NCBI GenBank assembly: GCA_019633425.1
Contig: WSUB01000249.1
Span: forward strand, 1 to 45,628
Source of the DNA: Tulasnella sp. 424
Lineage: Eukaryota; Basidiomycota; Agaricomycetes; Cantharellales; Tulasnellaceae
DNA length: 45,628 nt
Reading direction: 5' to 3'
The notes under the pieces are model-generated. The model saw only the letters and a list, made by a program, of their open reading frames with translations. It did not search any database and was not told the DNA's origin. Positions 1-11,244 of this stretch are shown in pieces; position 1 is the stretch's first letter; every line of letters begins with the position of its first letter. The translations under genes and the position numbers were made by a program.

Positions 1-64
1 TTCCTTTTTCGGTGCAGCTTCTTCGATCGTTCGTTTCTCGCTCTCTCCCGGCCATCACCGCTGA

Positions 65-2453
65 CTCTCTGCGTGCTCTCGACTGAAAATTTTCAACGTA
101 GACTCGGCCGTTTCAATCTGGGCCACAGTCCACGCGCACGTCACCCCACGCCGTGCACTCGCCAACGTCGGCACCTTCATCACCAGCTTCAATCGTCATC
201 GGCTTTATGAGCAATGGCGCTACATCCGTGGCTGGTGGCGATCCAACTCCGGAAGGGTGATAGAAGAAGCCCTTATTATCTACTTCTACTCCCTTCCGCT
301 CCTTGCATTCATATTGGGAGTCTGGAGGAAGCGAGTTCTTCGCCAACGTCGTTTGGAGGCTGAAAGCGTGAGTCTTACTCCATCGGTCATTTCGAGCTTA
401 ATGACTGACGATCCTATTACACAGACTGCTACGTTGGTTCAGCCAAACCCGTTCTTGGCCAGTTCCGTTGCCTTCCACTCTCTGGTCAGTACCGACCTCA
501 TCCAGACAACCCAACGGAACGTCTATTCCTCCAGCTGCATCCAGAATGTCAACGACCTCGTAGCCATTAGTGGCACGCCCACTCCGTCGCCCTTTCACCT
601 CACTCACCACCTCGCTTTCGACTTCCGGGCCTGCCTCCGAGTCGTATCCACGCCCACCGGATACCCTGCCAAAGTAATTCCTCAGCAGCTTTTGGGCGTG
701 TCGACCGCGCATACCGGGGCTATCAGCGTCTACAAGAAGATTCGCTCAGGGCAAGAGGTGGATTATTTCTCTTCATTCTCCTTGTACCCAGGTTCACTGA
801 ATAGCTTGTCGGGTTCCTCCTTCAGCAGGTTTCAGAAGCGCCAACCGCGCCTACCGGGATTGTCAGCGGCTTCGAGGCACCTGATTCTGGACCCAACGTA
901 AGTGATTCTCTTGCCATGTTGTGCTTGATGTTTTACTCATGGTTCCTTTTTAGGGCTCAAAACCTCAACGGATTGTCATCATCACGCTCGTCGTGCTACC
1001 CCAAGGCTTCGTGATCATTCAGTACCAGGCGGTCGATGGTATCGCCTTCTGGACTGTCAACATTATCCTCAATCCTGGAACCAGTTGTGCCTCGGCAGTC
1101 TCCAGACACGCTAGCAACATCTATCGCATAGTCCCCAAGCGTACCGTGACCTTCCGCACTCGTGGTTTGATCGAGGCCGGCTCTTCTCAGTTCGGTATCT
1201 CCTCCATCGACCTACCAACCTCCCGAAGACTCTTCCACTCAAACGGTCTGACATTGCCCAGAACCTCGCTGGCTCCAGAGATTGTTTGTCGGGTCGGGGA
1301 ACCCCTACCCCTTGTCCAAGAAGCTGGCTCCCCGGTGGAGCAACGATCATCTGCCAGGGTCTCCCCGTCCTTCATCTCGATATATTCAGTTGAAGGTGTG
1401 CTTGTCATGGGTCGTTCCTTCATTGACGAGGTTCTCCACTGGTCGATTTCCTTCTTCCCGCGGCAAGGTTACCACATCTCTCAGCACCCCAGCAACGACG
1501 GAGCTCTCCTCACCCAATCCACTTCTGCCCACACCACTCTTTTCGAGGCTCTATTGCGGGCAAAACCAGTCTATACTCCCTGGATCTCTCGCCTTGCCGG
1601 TATTCTCGCCCTCGACGTTCCAGGGGAAACTGTCATGGGAAGGCTTGCCACAACTGAGGTCGACATCACCACTATTCCTCTTCCTCCTCCCACGCCAGAC
1701 ACCCCAACCGCACATGCGATTTCGGACGTTGAGCCTGAAGCCCAGGTGGCACTGGCTCCGTCCGCGGACACCGACGACGCGACTAAAGTTGAAGAAGTCG
1801 AAGAGGAGGAGAGCAAAGACAACAATCGTGTTGAAGCCACATTCGTGCCCCTTCCGCCCTCTCGACCCGCCTCTCCAGAGGCCGATGAAGTCAGCGAACA
1901 AGACGAAGAAGAGCTCCTCCAGGCCACTTCGATCCCCCTCCCCGACTCTCGTCCTGGCTCTCCAGAGCTCCCCGCCCTCGACCCCTCTGCTCGCGACTCG
2001 GACCTCCGCCAGCACATCGCCACGCTGGCCCATCAGTACCTCGTTCTTCGTGCGATGCTAGTCCAGCCCGTCCTTCGGGAAGAGGCTCGAGCAATTCGGG
2101 CGGAATTGCGGCCGTGGCTGTGCAGCTTGGTGAGCCGGGCTCGGGAGCGTCGCGGTCTTGCACCGTTGACCTCAGTCGAGGGAGAACCAGAGGGGCAGCA
2201 GAAGGAGGAGGTGGTGGTAGAGGAGGAAGCGGAGGAGGAAGAGGGGGAAGAAGTGGGGGAAGATCTTGAAATTGAGCCCTCCACGGAGGACCAAGATGTT
2301 GGTGGGTATTTCACCATTCATACTCTGTCATCCTCAGGTATCAATACTGATTTTTCTTTTCCATCAGGCAATGTTGAGGACGAGTCGCGACGCCCTTTTC
2401 GACTCGTGATACCGATTTCCGTCGTCCGCCACATTTCAACCAACATCCACTAA
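65..2453 (+). CDS. Hypothetical protein, 5'-incomplete, possible membrane segment and Pro/Ser-rich acidic tail
   Basis: I do not recognise a family. The frame is open from 65 (in-frame stop at 62-64) but has no usable early ATG, so the first exon is probably outside the window. Likely introns are 369-425, 758-828 and 898-953; the 758-828 and 898-953 introns are required to keep frame, and a short one near 2310-2370 is possible. A hydrophobic stretch (ALIIYFYSLPLLAFILGV, about 270-325) followed by WRKRVLRQRR looks like a membrane anchor with a basic stop-transfer side. A second hydrophobic stretch follows the third intron. The C-terminal third is acidic and holds three versions of a PLP-x-SRP-x-SPE motif (about 1670, 1846 and 1924), plus long Glu runs near 2210-2270. 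The stop at 2451-2453 may not be the true end, because coding-looking sequence continues to about 2790 in another frame. Confidence 0.5.
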
Positions 2454-3840
2454 GTCCGCCTCGCCCTTCCAACTCGACTCACCCAATCCTAGACGGAATT
2501 CAACGAAGCTGAACCGGACAACGGAGCAACGCCAGCCTCAACTCTCACAAGATACCATTAGCCCGGCTCTCCGGGCAATGGGAACATCCAGTCGGTATGT
2601 TATTTTTTTCTTTCGCCTGATCGAAGCCCCCAGTACAGCGTTCCAGAGCGTAACACGTAGCGGCGAGCGCGGATGATGAAGAGTCCGAGGGACGGAGGAA
2701 AGAAATCCTCCTCACCCCTCAAGGACTCCATCGATCCGCACTCGCGATCGGTTACGGCGCATTCTGAAGTCGCTGACTGTGGATGAGGCGTTTCGGACGT
2801 CCTTCCCTACTTTGGGGAAGGCTTTCGAACGACCTTGGCGCGCGTTCGTCTGTTGGCTATTCGTAAATGCGAGTAGGATGGACGGACGTCCCCTGCCATG
2901 TGTAGCGGGGATAACCCCCATGGTATGGTGAGATCAGGCCGGTTGGATGTCCTTTTCTTGTGAGCTAGGTGAGCCGGTCGTTTGCTTCTTTGGTCTGGAA
3001 CGGCCTTCGTTTGGGCTCTTGCTTTTGGATTGGGAGATGAACAGTTGGTAGGGCCTGTCTGGCTGGGAATGTGCTGTTTGAATTGGGTCGGTGAGCCTTG
3101 GTTGAGGTGTGTTTCGTTTGGTGTGCTATAGTTTAGTTTTCCGTGTTGTAAAAGTTTCCTCTTTGTATTATATTTTATTTCTTCTGCATTGTATTGGGAT
3201 CGTTGTCCGTGGATACGCTGTATGTGTAGAACGCGCGATGATGATTGGGTGTTTACCATTAGACGTCTGACCCCTGACAATCTCAAAATCATAAACAAGT
3301 GGTCTAGGACTGGAGAATGCCATCTTCAGTTGCTACTCAGAAGCGTCTCTCATCTAGGAACGCCAGGGTCAACGGTCCTCGATCTCAGCGTCCACCGCCA
3401 GTCCCTCTCGATCCACACCAGCACCCACCAATTCTCGCAAGTCCAGCGTTCTATCACGAGCAGTCTCCGTCAAAGATGGCGTGATACTCCCAATGAGCAT
3501 TTTCCCTCCTCTCATAGACCTCGTGAGTGCTCAGAGTCCATGTGGTTTATGCATTTCGGATTTGACCGACTGTTGCAGACCCGACAATAATCCCCCGTCC
3601 TCTCCGTTCCCTCCGCGCCTCGTTACAGCTAGCATCACCCTTAGACCATCGATGCAAACGGCTCTTTAGGACCTTCACCGGGGGTAATGACTGTCACAGC
3701 AGCGCCGCCTGTCGTAAACGGTTCCGCAGGAAACTCCGTCCAAGGAGGGCCTAGGCCACAGTAACACCCACACCGCCCAAAGCATTCGGTTCATTACCCG
3801 CCCAGACACACTTGACAAACCCCTTTTCGATAGTGCTTTT
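2454..3840. other. Mostly non-coding stretch; possible extra 3' exon and a tiny ORF
   Basis: No convincing gene. 2454-2790 has Ser/Pro/Arg-rich open frames and a GT...AG pair (about 2595-2660), so it may be the last exon(s) of the preceding gene. From about 2930 to 3200 the sequence becomes T-rich on the + strand, as in a 3' untranslated region; the long minus-strand frame there looks like a shadow. 3317-3484 could encode a 55-residue Pro/Arg-rich peptide starting MPSSVATQKRLSS, but nothing else supports it. Confidence 0.4.
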
Positions 3841-3960
3841 AAGCCCTGCAGTCCGCGTTTCCTTATGTTGGACACGCGTTGTAGCAGCTCAGTTACAATT
3901 ACCATCATGTTACGTCATATCCCCGGCTTTACACGGCGTAAGCTTTGGCTGTCTAACCCA
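3841..3960 (+). promoter_or_regulatory. Conserved upstream block of the small-gene family, copy 1
   Basis: The same ordered boxes occur upstream of all three copies (here, 10380-10500 and 11957-12062): GTTCGCGTTTCC or a close variant, a gap, TACGTCATATCCCCGGC or a variant, then CGGCGTAAGC or TGACGTAAGC and GTCTAACC. TACGTCAT and TGACGTAA resemble CRE/ATF-type bZIP sites; that reading is inference. The block was evidently copied with the gene. Confidence 0.45.
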
Positions 3961-4029
3961 GCTCCCCCTGCCTTAACCTCTTTATCTCTCTCTCACCACC
4001 TTCACTTCAGGACGACAGCTCGTATAGTA

Positions 4030-4566
4030 ATGCCAGCTCCCTCTTAGTTTTTAGTCCGACTTGAACGAGGTATGTTTCCGACTCTAAATGCTCCCGAACC
4101 ACCCAATCACGTGCACCAGGAATCGTTGGCGGACTCGCTCCCCCAATCCCGGACGAGATCCATGAGCTCACCAGGTCTCTTGATGACCATTCCAACCTCT
4201 TAATACAATCATCTGTCCGCCAACAAGGCAAGCCTCAACCAGTCGCGGCTGAACCCAAATCCCTCTCTGTCCCTGAGTTCTCCACGTGGCCACGCTCGGA
4301 GCAGCCGACAAGAACGTCGACACCCGGGTTGCAGAGCTCGAGAGCATATTGAGCAAATTGCCGACCGAACATCCCCCTGGCTCCGAGGGTACCTATGGCA
4401 TGAATATCGGTATGATGTATGCGAGCGACAACTTGGAGTGGGCTAATGGTGATCCCGCAAGCCTGCGGGGGTGAGAGGAGTCCGGTCCATGCGACGGACG
4501 GAGAAGCAGAAGCAGCAGTTCAAGTGGGCGGTCAAGATTCTTAAAGGATTGACTGCAGGGAGCTGA
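4030..4566 (+). pseudogene. Dead copy 1 of the 156-158-residue unknown protein family
   Basis: This copy aligns along its whole length with the intact copies at 10567 and 12138 and has the same intron position (exon 1 4030-4069 with donor GTATG, exon 2 from 4120). It is broken early: the sixth codon, CAG in the other copies, is TAG at 4045-4047. A deletion near 4278-4310 shifts the frame just before the conserved NVDTRVAELESIL segment, and another disruption follows the LEWANG segment near 4450-4470. The nonsense codon and frame changes together make a functional product unlikely. Confidence 0.8.
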
Positions 4567-5335
4567 GAGCTTATTCGTTGACGTGTGGCTGTAACACTGT
4601 TGGCATACTCGGCGCCGAGGCTATCAAGCACGGATAAATTGTCTTGGAATTCGCTTCCTCCTTTCAGCAAGACTACCGGAATCCTTGGCACACATTAAGC
4701 CGGCTTTGCAACACGCTCATTAATGGCTTTGCCGAGAGCGACAAGCGGATCCTGGGCACCAACAGGAAGGAATATCGGAAATCGTTCTGATTGGTGGACT
4801 TGGCCACGTCTCCCGATTTCGTCCGCGCGGGGGAAGCCAAAATGTCTAACGCGACCCTTCGGACATCAACTTCGCGCCTGAAAAGTCTCCAAATCACTGT
4901 CTACGAATAGAGAAACTTCGTCTTCGCTGCAAAGTAAATTCATGGCTCACCTGATTCGCTCTATTGGAGTACCGTAGTGCGGGTGTTCCCAGGACATAGA
5001 CTGGATTGCCGACAACGCATCCTATTTGCCGCCGAATGTCTCACTCGGCTTCGCGTGACTGGACGAAGAACGGGACCTTGCCCCAACCCTGGGATCGGAT
5101 CGGCAGCAGGTCACCAACGTCAATAGCTTCGAATCCCACCCTATTCCGCTACCGCTCCAACCGCGGAGCTATTGTCGGCAAGAAAGCACACTCTTCTCTC
5201 GGATGACTCTCGGTCGGAATTGCCAGAATTGCCAAGACTTTTGTGGAACGGAGACCGACGACTTCCCATTTTCGTCGTAGCGGCATGCTCAATGCATGAA
5301 CGATGACGACCTCGATGACTTTGGGCGAAGTCGAC
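4567..5335. other. Intergenic stretch upstream of the first cellulase
   Basis: I see no supported gene. Open frames here are short and overlap without splice logic. The similarity shared with the second cellulase locus stops at about 5336, so this DNA is unique to the first locus and may contain its distal promoter. Confidence 0.4.
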
Positions 5336-5363
5336 GACCGTATATTCTCCGTCACGTTAAGGC

Positions 5364-5370
5364 TATATAA
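5364..5370 (+). promoter_or_regulatory. TATA box of first cellulase gene
   Basis: TATATAA lies 113 bp before the start codon and is conserved at the same place in the second copy (21018-21024, reverse strand). A pyrimidine-rich leader follows it. Confidence 0.6.
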
Positions 5371-5482
5371 GGATCAACCAAAGGGTCACCAAATCAACAT
5401 CGGTCAACCACTCGTCTACCGCCAAGCCAGATTCAACAGTCTTTTACACCTCTCAACCTCCCAACTCGCTTAAAAAACCGAC

Positions 5483-7191
5483 ATGTTGCGCTCTACCACT
5501 TTCCTTGCCCTCTCTGGCCTTCTCGCTACCGTCTCTGCCCAGCAGGTCGGCACCAACACCGCTGAGACCCACCCAGCCATCACCTGGTACAAGTGTACCA
5601 CCGCTGGTGGCTGCGTCTCTCAGGCCGGTAAGATCACCCTTGACGCCAACTGGCGTTGGGCCCACAGCACCTCCGGCACCACCAACTGCTACACCGGAAA
5701 CACTTGGGACGCCACCCTCTGCCCCGACAATGTCACTTGCGCTAAGAACTGCGCTATTGACGGTGCTGACTACTCTGGCACTTACGGTATCACCACCTCC
5801 GGCAATGCTTTGACCCTCAAGTTCGTTACTCCCAACGCCAACGGCAAGAACGTCGGCTCTCGTGTCTACCTCATGTCCGACGACACCCACTACAACGTCT
5901 TCAAGGTCCTGAACCAGGAGTTCACCTTCGACGTCGACGTTTCGGGCTTGCCTTGCGGCTTGAACGGTGCTGTGTACTTCTCGGAGATGGACGCCGATGG
6001 TGGTTTGTCCAAGTACTCGGGCAACAAGGCTGGTGCCAAGTACGGAACTGGCTACTGCGACTCGCAGTGCCCGCGTGACTTGAAGTTCATCAACGGCGAG
6101 GTACGCGTAGTCTAACCTCGCTCCTCGAAACCGCCCACTGACGCAATCCTACCCCCGCTCAGGCCAACGTCGCTGGCTGGACCGGCTCCTCTACCAACTC
6201 TGGCACCGGTAACTACGGCTCTTGCTGCAACGAAATGGATATCTGGGAGGCCAACTCTGTCTCTGCTGCCTACACCCCTCACCCTTGCTCCGTTACTGGC
6301 CAAACCCGCTGCACCGGTGCCGACTGCGGCAACCCATCTCGCTACAGCGGTGTCTGCGATCCCGATGGCTGCGACTTCAACTCCTACCGCCAAGGCGACA
6401 CCGGCTTCTACGGCCCCGGAAAGACCGTCGACACCACCAAGAAGTTCACCATCGTCACCCAGTTCATCACCGACAACGGTACCTCCACCGGCAAGCTCAC
6501 TGAAATCCGCCGCCTCTACGTCCAGAACGGCGTTGTCATCCAGAACTCGGTCAACAAGATCGCTAACATCCCAGCCGTCAACTCGATCACCGACGCTTAC
6601 TGCGACGCTCAAAAGACCACTTTCGGCGACCAGAAGCAGTTCCAGGCTAAGGGCGGTCTCACCGCCATGGGTACTTCCCTCGGTCGTGGTGGTGTTTTGG
6701 TCCTCTCTGTGTGGGACGACTACGCAGTCAACATGCTCTGGTTGGACTCTCAGTACCCCACCGACTGCACCGCAGACGGATGCGCCCGTGGTACTTGCGC
6801 CACGACGTCCGGCGTTCCCTCTGAAATCGAAGTCAGCGCAGCAAGCGCCACTGTGACTTACTCCAACATCAAGGTTGGTGACATCGGCTCGACTTACACT
6901 GGCACGACCACCGGCACGACCACCACGACCAAGACCTCTTCCACTTCCACCAAGTCTACTTCCACTACCTCCAGCAAGTCCACTACCACCACCACCACAT
7001 CCAAGACCACCACCGCCAACGGTGGCACTCAGACTCAATACGGCCAGGTTCGTTGATCCCTTCTTTTCTGCTCCAAACCCCTACTAATGTTACATTTACA
7101 GTGCGGCGGCCAAACCTACAGCGGTCCCACCGTCTGCGCTTCCCCCTTCACTTGCAAGTACTCCAACCCTTACTACTCCCAGTGCTTGTAA
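5483..7191 (+). CDS. Secreted GH7 cellobiohydrolase I with C-terminal CBM1, copy 1
   Basis: Exons 5483-6100, 6163-7047 and 7102-7191 give 530 aa. Residues 1-19 are a signal peptide ending VSA before QQVG. The catalytic domain carries the GH7 signature NEMDIWEAN, with nucleophile E230, D232 and acid/base E235, matching the Trichoderma Cel7A triad. A Thr/Ser/Lys linker (about 455-495) leads to a type 1 cellulose-binding module, [12 protein letters not shown]...YYSQCL, with its cysteines and aromatic face. Family knowledge: GH7 enzymes of this form release cellobiose processively from cellulose reducing ends outside the cell. The catalytic residues, domain order and length are those of an active enzyme. 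Its 3' end nearly abuts the convergent caleosin gene (240 bp). An endoglucanase of the same family is less likely given the CBH-like length and closeness to Cel7A, but tunnel loops were not modelled. Confidence 0.96.
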
Positions 7192-7431
7192 GCGACCATT
7201 CGCAAACTGGAGGAAGTTGGATTGGACTTGGATCGTATGGCTCGCTCTCGCCTTTTCATAAAAAATCCCTAGTTAAAAATGTCTTCGATCTCATGTACTT
7301 CCGTCCTCTTGGAAAAAATCGTCATTCCGCTCCTTGCCGCGGGGTTTCAAACTCTCATATTTGGTTTCTGCGTCGCGTCACATCTCTCACATCGCAAGAA
7401 GTTCATTCCAAGAAATCTAAAAACAACCAAG

Positions 7432-8406
7432 TCACTTGACTTTGAATCCGTCGACGGACTCTCGTGCCTTCTCCCGTCTAGCTTGGACCTTCTTCGCGAT
7501 CTGAGGGAAGAGAGATCCCTGCGTTTCGATGTTCGTTATGAGCAACTAATTTCAGACATTTATAGAAAATGTAAGGAACTGACGTCATAGAGGGCCTTGA
7601 GGTCCTTCTTGGTGATTCTCCCGTCCTCGGGCCACAGAAGGACGTACAAGGACGCCCATTCGAGAAGGTTGGCTTGCCATCCGAAGAAGTCGTAAGGATC
7701 AGCGTTGCCTTTGACCACCGCTGAAATCACAGGAACGGCATCCGCTTTTAGCATGGTTTGATAGTATTGGGATATTACGAGGTACGTACCGAAAAGCTGA
7801 GCGGGCGTCAAGCTGTCATAGTCGGGAGCATCTGCGTATGTGCTATGGAGAGTCACAGACGGTTCAGGTCATTAGATCATCAACGAGGGAAGGTTGAGTG
7901 AACTAACGAGAATATCTCTTCAAAGGCCCTTTCATCGTACACGCCCTTTCGGTTGTAAACGTCCGAGTCGGAGCCATGTTTAGCCCTGAGTATTGCATGA
8001 ATGAGTCTCTTTGTATCATGAACCAGAGGTACTGAAGCCACTTAATCACTTACTTGTGGATGCCGCCTACCCAAATGCGGAACGCCCAATCGGGATACCA
8101 CGTGCTCCCACTCGGATACGACAAGGTAAGGGCAATGAAAATGCCGCTCATGATTGAAAGAATAACTCCAAATCCTAGCGCTCTGAATCCGTGGTATCTG
8201 GGGTCCAAAAATATGTCACGAGGCGGGCGTCAGGTCTCCAGCGGTTTAGCGCCGAACAGGGAAAGGGTGTCCCAAACGCACATGTCACTCGGCCAGATAA
8301 CTCCATCGTTGTCTGTATCCCAGAACGCAACGTGCTTTTGAAGAGCGGTTGGCTCCTCAGATGGATATTTGGCGTTGTGGGAAGGTGTAATGGGGATACC
8401 GCTCAT
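7432..8406 (-). CDS. Caleosin / peroxygenase-like lipid-droplet protein, copy 1
   Basis: Six exons (8282-8406, 8054-8197, 7908-7985, 7790-7842, 7584-7720, 7432-7518), all in frame, give 207 aa. Caleosin hallmarks in order: TALQKHVAFWD with the first conserved haem-ligand histidine; an EF-hand loop DTDNDGVIWPSD; a hydrophobic segment GFGVILSIMSGIFIALTL before YPSGSTWYPDWAFRIW; GIHKAKHGSDSD with the second conserved His; FEEIFSTYA; and a C-terminal LLWPEDGRITKKDLKALYDGSLF. Known for the family: calcium-binding haem proteins on lipid droplets or ER, some acting as hydroperoxide-dependent fatty-acid oxygenases. Specific activity here is inference. The last exon (from 7518) matters: reading straight on after ALYD would replace the usual DGSLF end with a short tail. 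Confidence 0.92.
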
Positions 8407-9106
8407 GCTGTGAAACGTGATGCTCGAAGGGGATGAAGGGGGAAGAGAGAGAAGACGACAGGGTTGGCCTCTTATAAGAGAGTTGAGACTTGCTCATGGT
8501 TCAAGTAAATGACGCAACGTTGGTTTGCGGCTGGTTAAGTTCGGAATCTGAATTCTGTTGGGGTATTCGGACTCTATTTCGCTTATCTTTTCGGGGATGT
8601 CGATTCCGCCATGCCGCAACAGCCTGGTTGTAGGGAAATCCTCGCATGTATACAAAAGCGGATGGAAGCTCCCGGTTGCAACCGGTATCCTGTAGGGAAG
8701 TGATCGGTCCACGAACACGTGCAAGTTGGAAAAAATGCCGCAGGGTCCGTTGATCGACTGCAGACCCAGTCCAACTTGCACACCCAAACCCACTCGGTCT
8801 CGACCAGTGGTCTGCAAAGCCTAAAAACAGTACTTCTATTTTTTTGTGAGTCACGGACCGCTTCTAAGTGGAGTTTCTGCCTTGACATCATACACAAAGC
8901 CCACGCAACATGATCACAAAGTCCTCGGCGTCTATTTCCAATTCCCTCGCTCCGTGCTCCCCCTAACCCTCCAACTTCATGCGAAGCACGTATTCGCACA
9001 TTCTCCAAAATTCTACCACTCCCGCTCTCTGACCTCCGCTTCCTTTCGGCTCTTCACTTCCCGCGCAATCCTCCAAAAAAGAGTACCCTGACATTTGAGG
9101 GAGGTT
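8407..9106. other. Intergenic stretch between caleosin copies 1 and 2
   Basis: Upstream region of caleosin copy 1 and 3' flank of copy 2. Open frames on both strands overlap each other, lack domain content and do not splice into the neighbours. I see no gene. Confidence 0.4.
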
Positions 9107-9934
9107 TTAGCCTGCGCGGCCGTACTGTCTGGCATGAAGCCCAGGACCACCTACATCGTAAAGTGCCCTGACGTCTGCCTTTTTGATCCTCCCGTCCTCC
9201 GGTCCAATGAGAATGTAAAGGCCGATCCAATGGAACGAGCTTGCAACCCATCCGAAGCAGTCGAGCCGATCCGTGTTGCATGCCACCAAGCCTAGTTAAC
9301 GGTCACACGAAACGTCCGCTTAGCGTCTAATATAATGGTGGAATGCGGAGACGCGAGGACCAACAAATGATTTGGGATAGCGTCAAGCTATCGTAGTCGG
9401 GCGCGTCGGCGAAAGACCTGGTTCAACGAGACCAAAAACGTTCATTGGTGTGAGAACGTGCGCTCGTCGGACAACAGGCCACTGACGCGAAAATCTCCTC
9501 GAAATTCGTGTGGTTGAATTCCCCCCTCCTTGTGTAAACCTCCGAATCGGACCCATGCTTCGCTCTGGTTGAGAAAATATCGCCGTCACTTGAACATAAG
9601 GGATCATGCGGCGCAACCAATCGACCTCACTTGTGGATCCCATTAACCCAGATCCGGAATGCCCAATCGGGACGCCACCCGTCCCGACTTGGATAAGAAA
9701 ATAAAATGCAAATGCAAAATGCGCTAAAAAATGCTGTGGGAACTCGAAAGCCCAGTTCTCGGAAACCAATGTATCTGGTTCCGAGTCGAGCAGATGCTTC
9801 TGCAACCATTCGCTGTAAATACGTGACTCCCCGCCCAGGACTTACAGGTCTGGAGGTGAAATGATTCCGTCATTGTCTTTGTCCCAAAATGCGACGTGTT
9901 TTTGGAGGGCAGTGCGATTGTCGGACCCTGACAT
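9107..9934 (-). CDS. Caleosin / peroxygenase-like protein, copy 2, C-terminally shortened
   Basis: Six exons (9846-9934, 9631-9774, 9487-9564, 9365-9417, 9155-9291, 9107-9124) encode 172 aa. Internal exons 2-5 have exactly the same lengths as in copy 1 (144, 78, 53 and 137 nt), which supports the model. Retained: TALQKHVAFWD, EF-hand DKDNDGIISPPD, the hydrophobic segment, YPSRDGWRPDWAFRIW, GIHKAKHGSDSE, FEEIF, and GPEDGRIKKADVRALYD. The final exon ends as YGRAG-stop, so the usual DGSLF tail of about 29 residues is missing. The fourth intron has a weak donor (GTTGGT). The gene is divergent from the small unknown gene at 10567. It may be functional but shortened, or in early decay. Confidence 0.82.
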
Positions 9935-10566
9935 TGGTTGTTGGGAAATGAAAATCTTGGTTCGAGTGATAGTGGTAGGCGTGGCAGGAGGGGTCGGGGA
10001 TGGGGGAACGGAGGCAAGTGCCCCATGCAGCTGGCAAATTTATACAGACGTGTTGACAAATTGAGCGAGTGGAACAAGTGGATAGGCATCGAGAGTAAGC
10101 CCTCATCGAATGTTCGAATGGGTCGATGGAAAACATATACATTCCATATTCAGGGACTGGTCAGCCCACGGACCCTCAACACGAGGATCTTGTAAATCTC
10201 TGAGTTGATGATTATGGGGAACTCCAGGAACATGGAACATCAACGTTCTAGATTAGAAACTGATAAGTGACACGGCCTCTCGTTCTAGGTCGAACATATG
10301 ATCAATTTCCATTGAGAAGTGCTAACAACTTGCAGCTTGACCGATAATGACAGTACCTCTCCGCAATTTACTAATTAGGGCCTGCAGTTCGCGTTTCCTT
10401 ATATTGGCCACGCGTTGTAGCAGTTCAATTACAAGTCAGGGCCCGCCGTCACGTTAGGTCGTATCCGCGGCTTTTACATGACGTAAGCTCCGGCCGTCTA
10501 ACCCCTGTCTTACCCTCTCTCTCTCTCACCACCTTCAAGTACTTCAGGACGACAGCTCGTATAATA
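9935..10566. promoter_or_regulatory. Shared divergent promoter region between caleosin copy 2 and small-gene copy 2
   Basis: This 632-bp region separates two head-to-head genes. Similar sequence recurs between caleosin copy 3 and small-gene copy 3 (11533-12137), for example around GGAACAAGTG and TCGAANGTTCGAA. The half next to the small gene holds the conserved GTTCGCGTTTCC / TGACGTAAGC boxes (10380-10500) and a TC-rich leader. Bidirectional control is inference. Confidence 0.45.
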
Positions 10567-11095
10567 ATGCCAGCTCCCTCTCAGTTTCTCGTCCGACTTC
10601 AACGAGGTATGTTTTATTGTATCCCAATATAACACCCGAGTGATCTGAAACCATCATTCACCAGGAATCGTTGGCGGATTCGCTCCACCGATCCCCAACG
10701 AAATCCACGAGCTCACCAGGTCTCTTGATGACCCTTCCAACCTCTTAATCCAATCTTCCGTCCGCGAACAAGGCAAGCCTCATCCAGTCGCGGCGGAACC
10801 CAAGTCCCTCTCGATTCCCGAGTTCTCCACCCTAGACGCAGACGACCCCAAGAACGTCGACACCCGGGTTGCGGAGCTCGAGAGCATATTGAGTAAATTG
10901 CCTACCGAACAGCCCCCTGGCTCCGAGGACATCTATGGCATGAATATCGGTATCATGTACGCGAGCGACAACTTGGAGTGGGTTAATGGTGGACCTCAAG
11001 GCTGCGGTGGTGGAAGGAGTACGGTCCATGCGACGGAAAAACAGAAACAGCAGTTCAAGAGGGCGGTCGAGATTGTTAAAGGATTGACTGAATGA
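10567..11095 (+). CDS. Small unknown protein, family copy 2 (156 aa)
   Basis: Two exons (10567-10606 and 10665-11095) encode 156 aa starting MPAPSQFLVRLQRG. I do not recognise a characterised domain. Visible features: no signal peptide or membrane segment; a Pro-rich N-terminal half; a predicted helix RVAELESILSKLP; a Gly/Trp/Cys-containing core with PPGSEDIYGM and LEWVNGGPQGCGGG; and a basic, probably helical tail EKQKQQFKRAVEIVKGL. The core and tail are the best conserved parts across the three copies, so they are probably the functional domain. The gene is paired head-to-head with a caleosin, as is copy 3, suggesting joint expression. Confidence 0.75.
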
Positions 11096-11244
11096 AACTG
11101 AAAAATTATTCGTTGATGTGTCAAGTTTGCGGAATTATATCGTTCTTGAAGTCTGAAGGCTCTGAGCGCAGGGAAAGCTTGTTATAACTCTAGCTTGGGT
11201 CCCTGATCAACCTGCTCAATGGTACCGACTGGCCCGCGCAGCAC

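Larger units (their letters stand above)
5336..7405 (+). repeat. Inverted segmental duplication carrying GH7, left arm
   Basis: About 2.07 kb that matches the reverse complement of 18975-21050. Similarity begins abruptly at CCGTATATTCTCCGTCACG (about 5336), covers the core promoter, all exons and both introns, continues through the 3' untranslated region, and fades after about 7405. The unit therefore holds only about 145 bp of promoter. Confidence 0.85.

Noticed and set aside
1551..2317. Several minus-strand frames over the first gene
   Set aside because: Antisense shadows of the Ser/Pro/Glu-rich coding region.
2807..3298. 163-codon minus-strand frame
   Set aside because: Covers the likely 3' untranslated region of the first gene; composition is unlike a folded protein and there is no splice or domain evidence.
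6112..7038. Long Gly/Val-rich minus-strand frame over the cellulase
   Set aside because: Antisense shadow of the GC-rich-third-position GH7 coding exon; the same shadow appears over copy 2.
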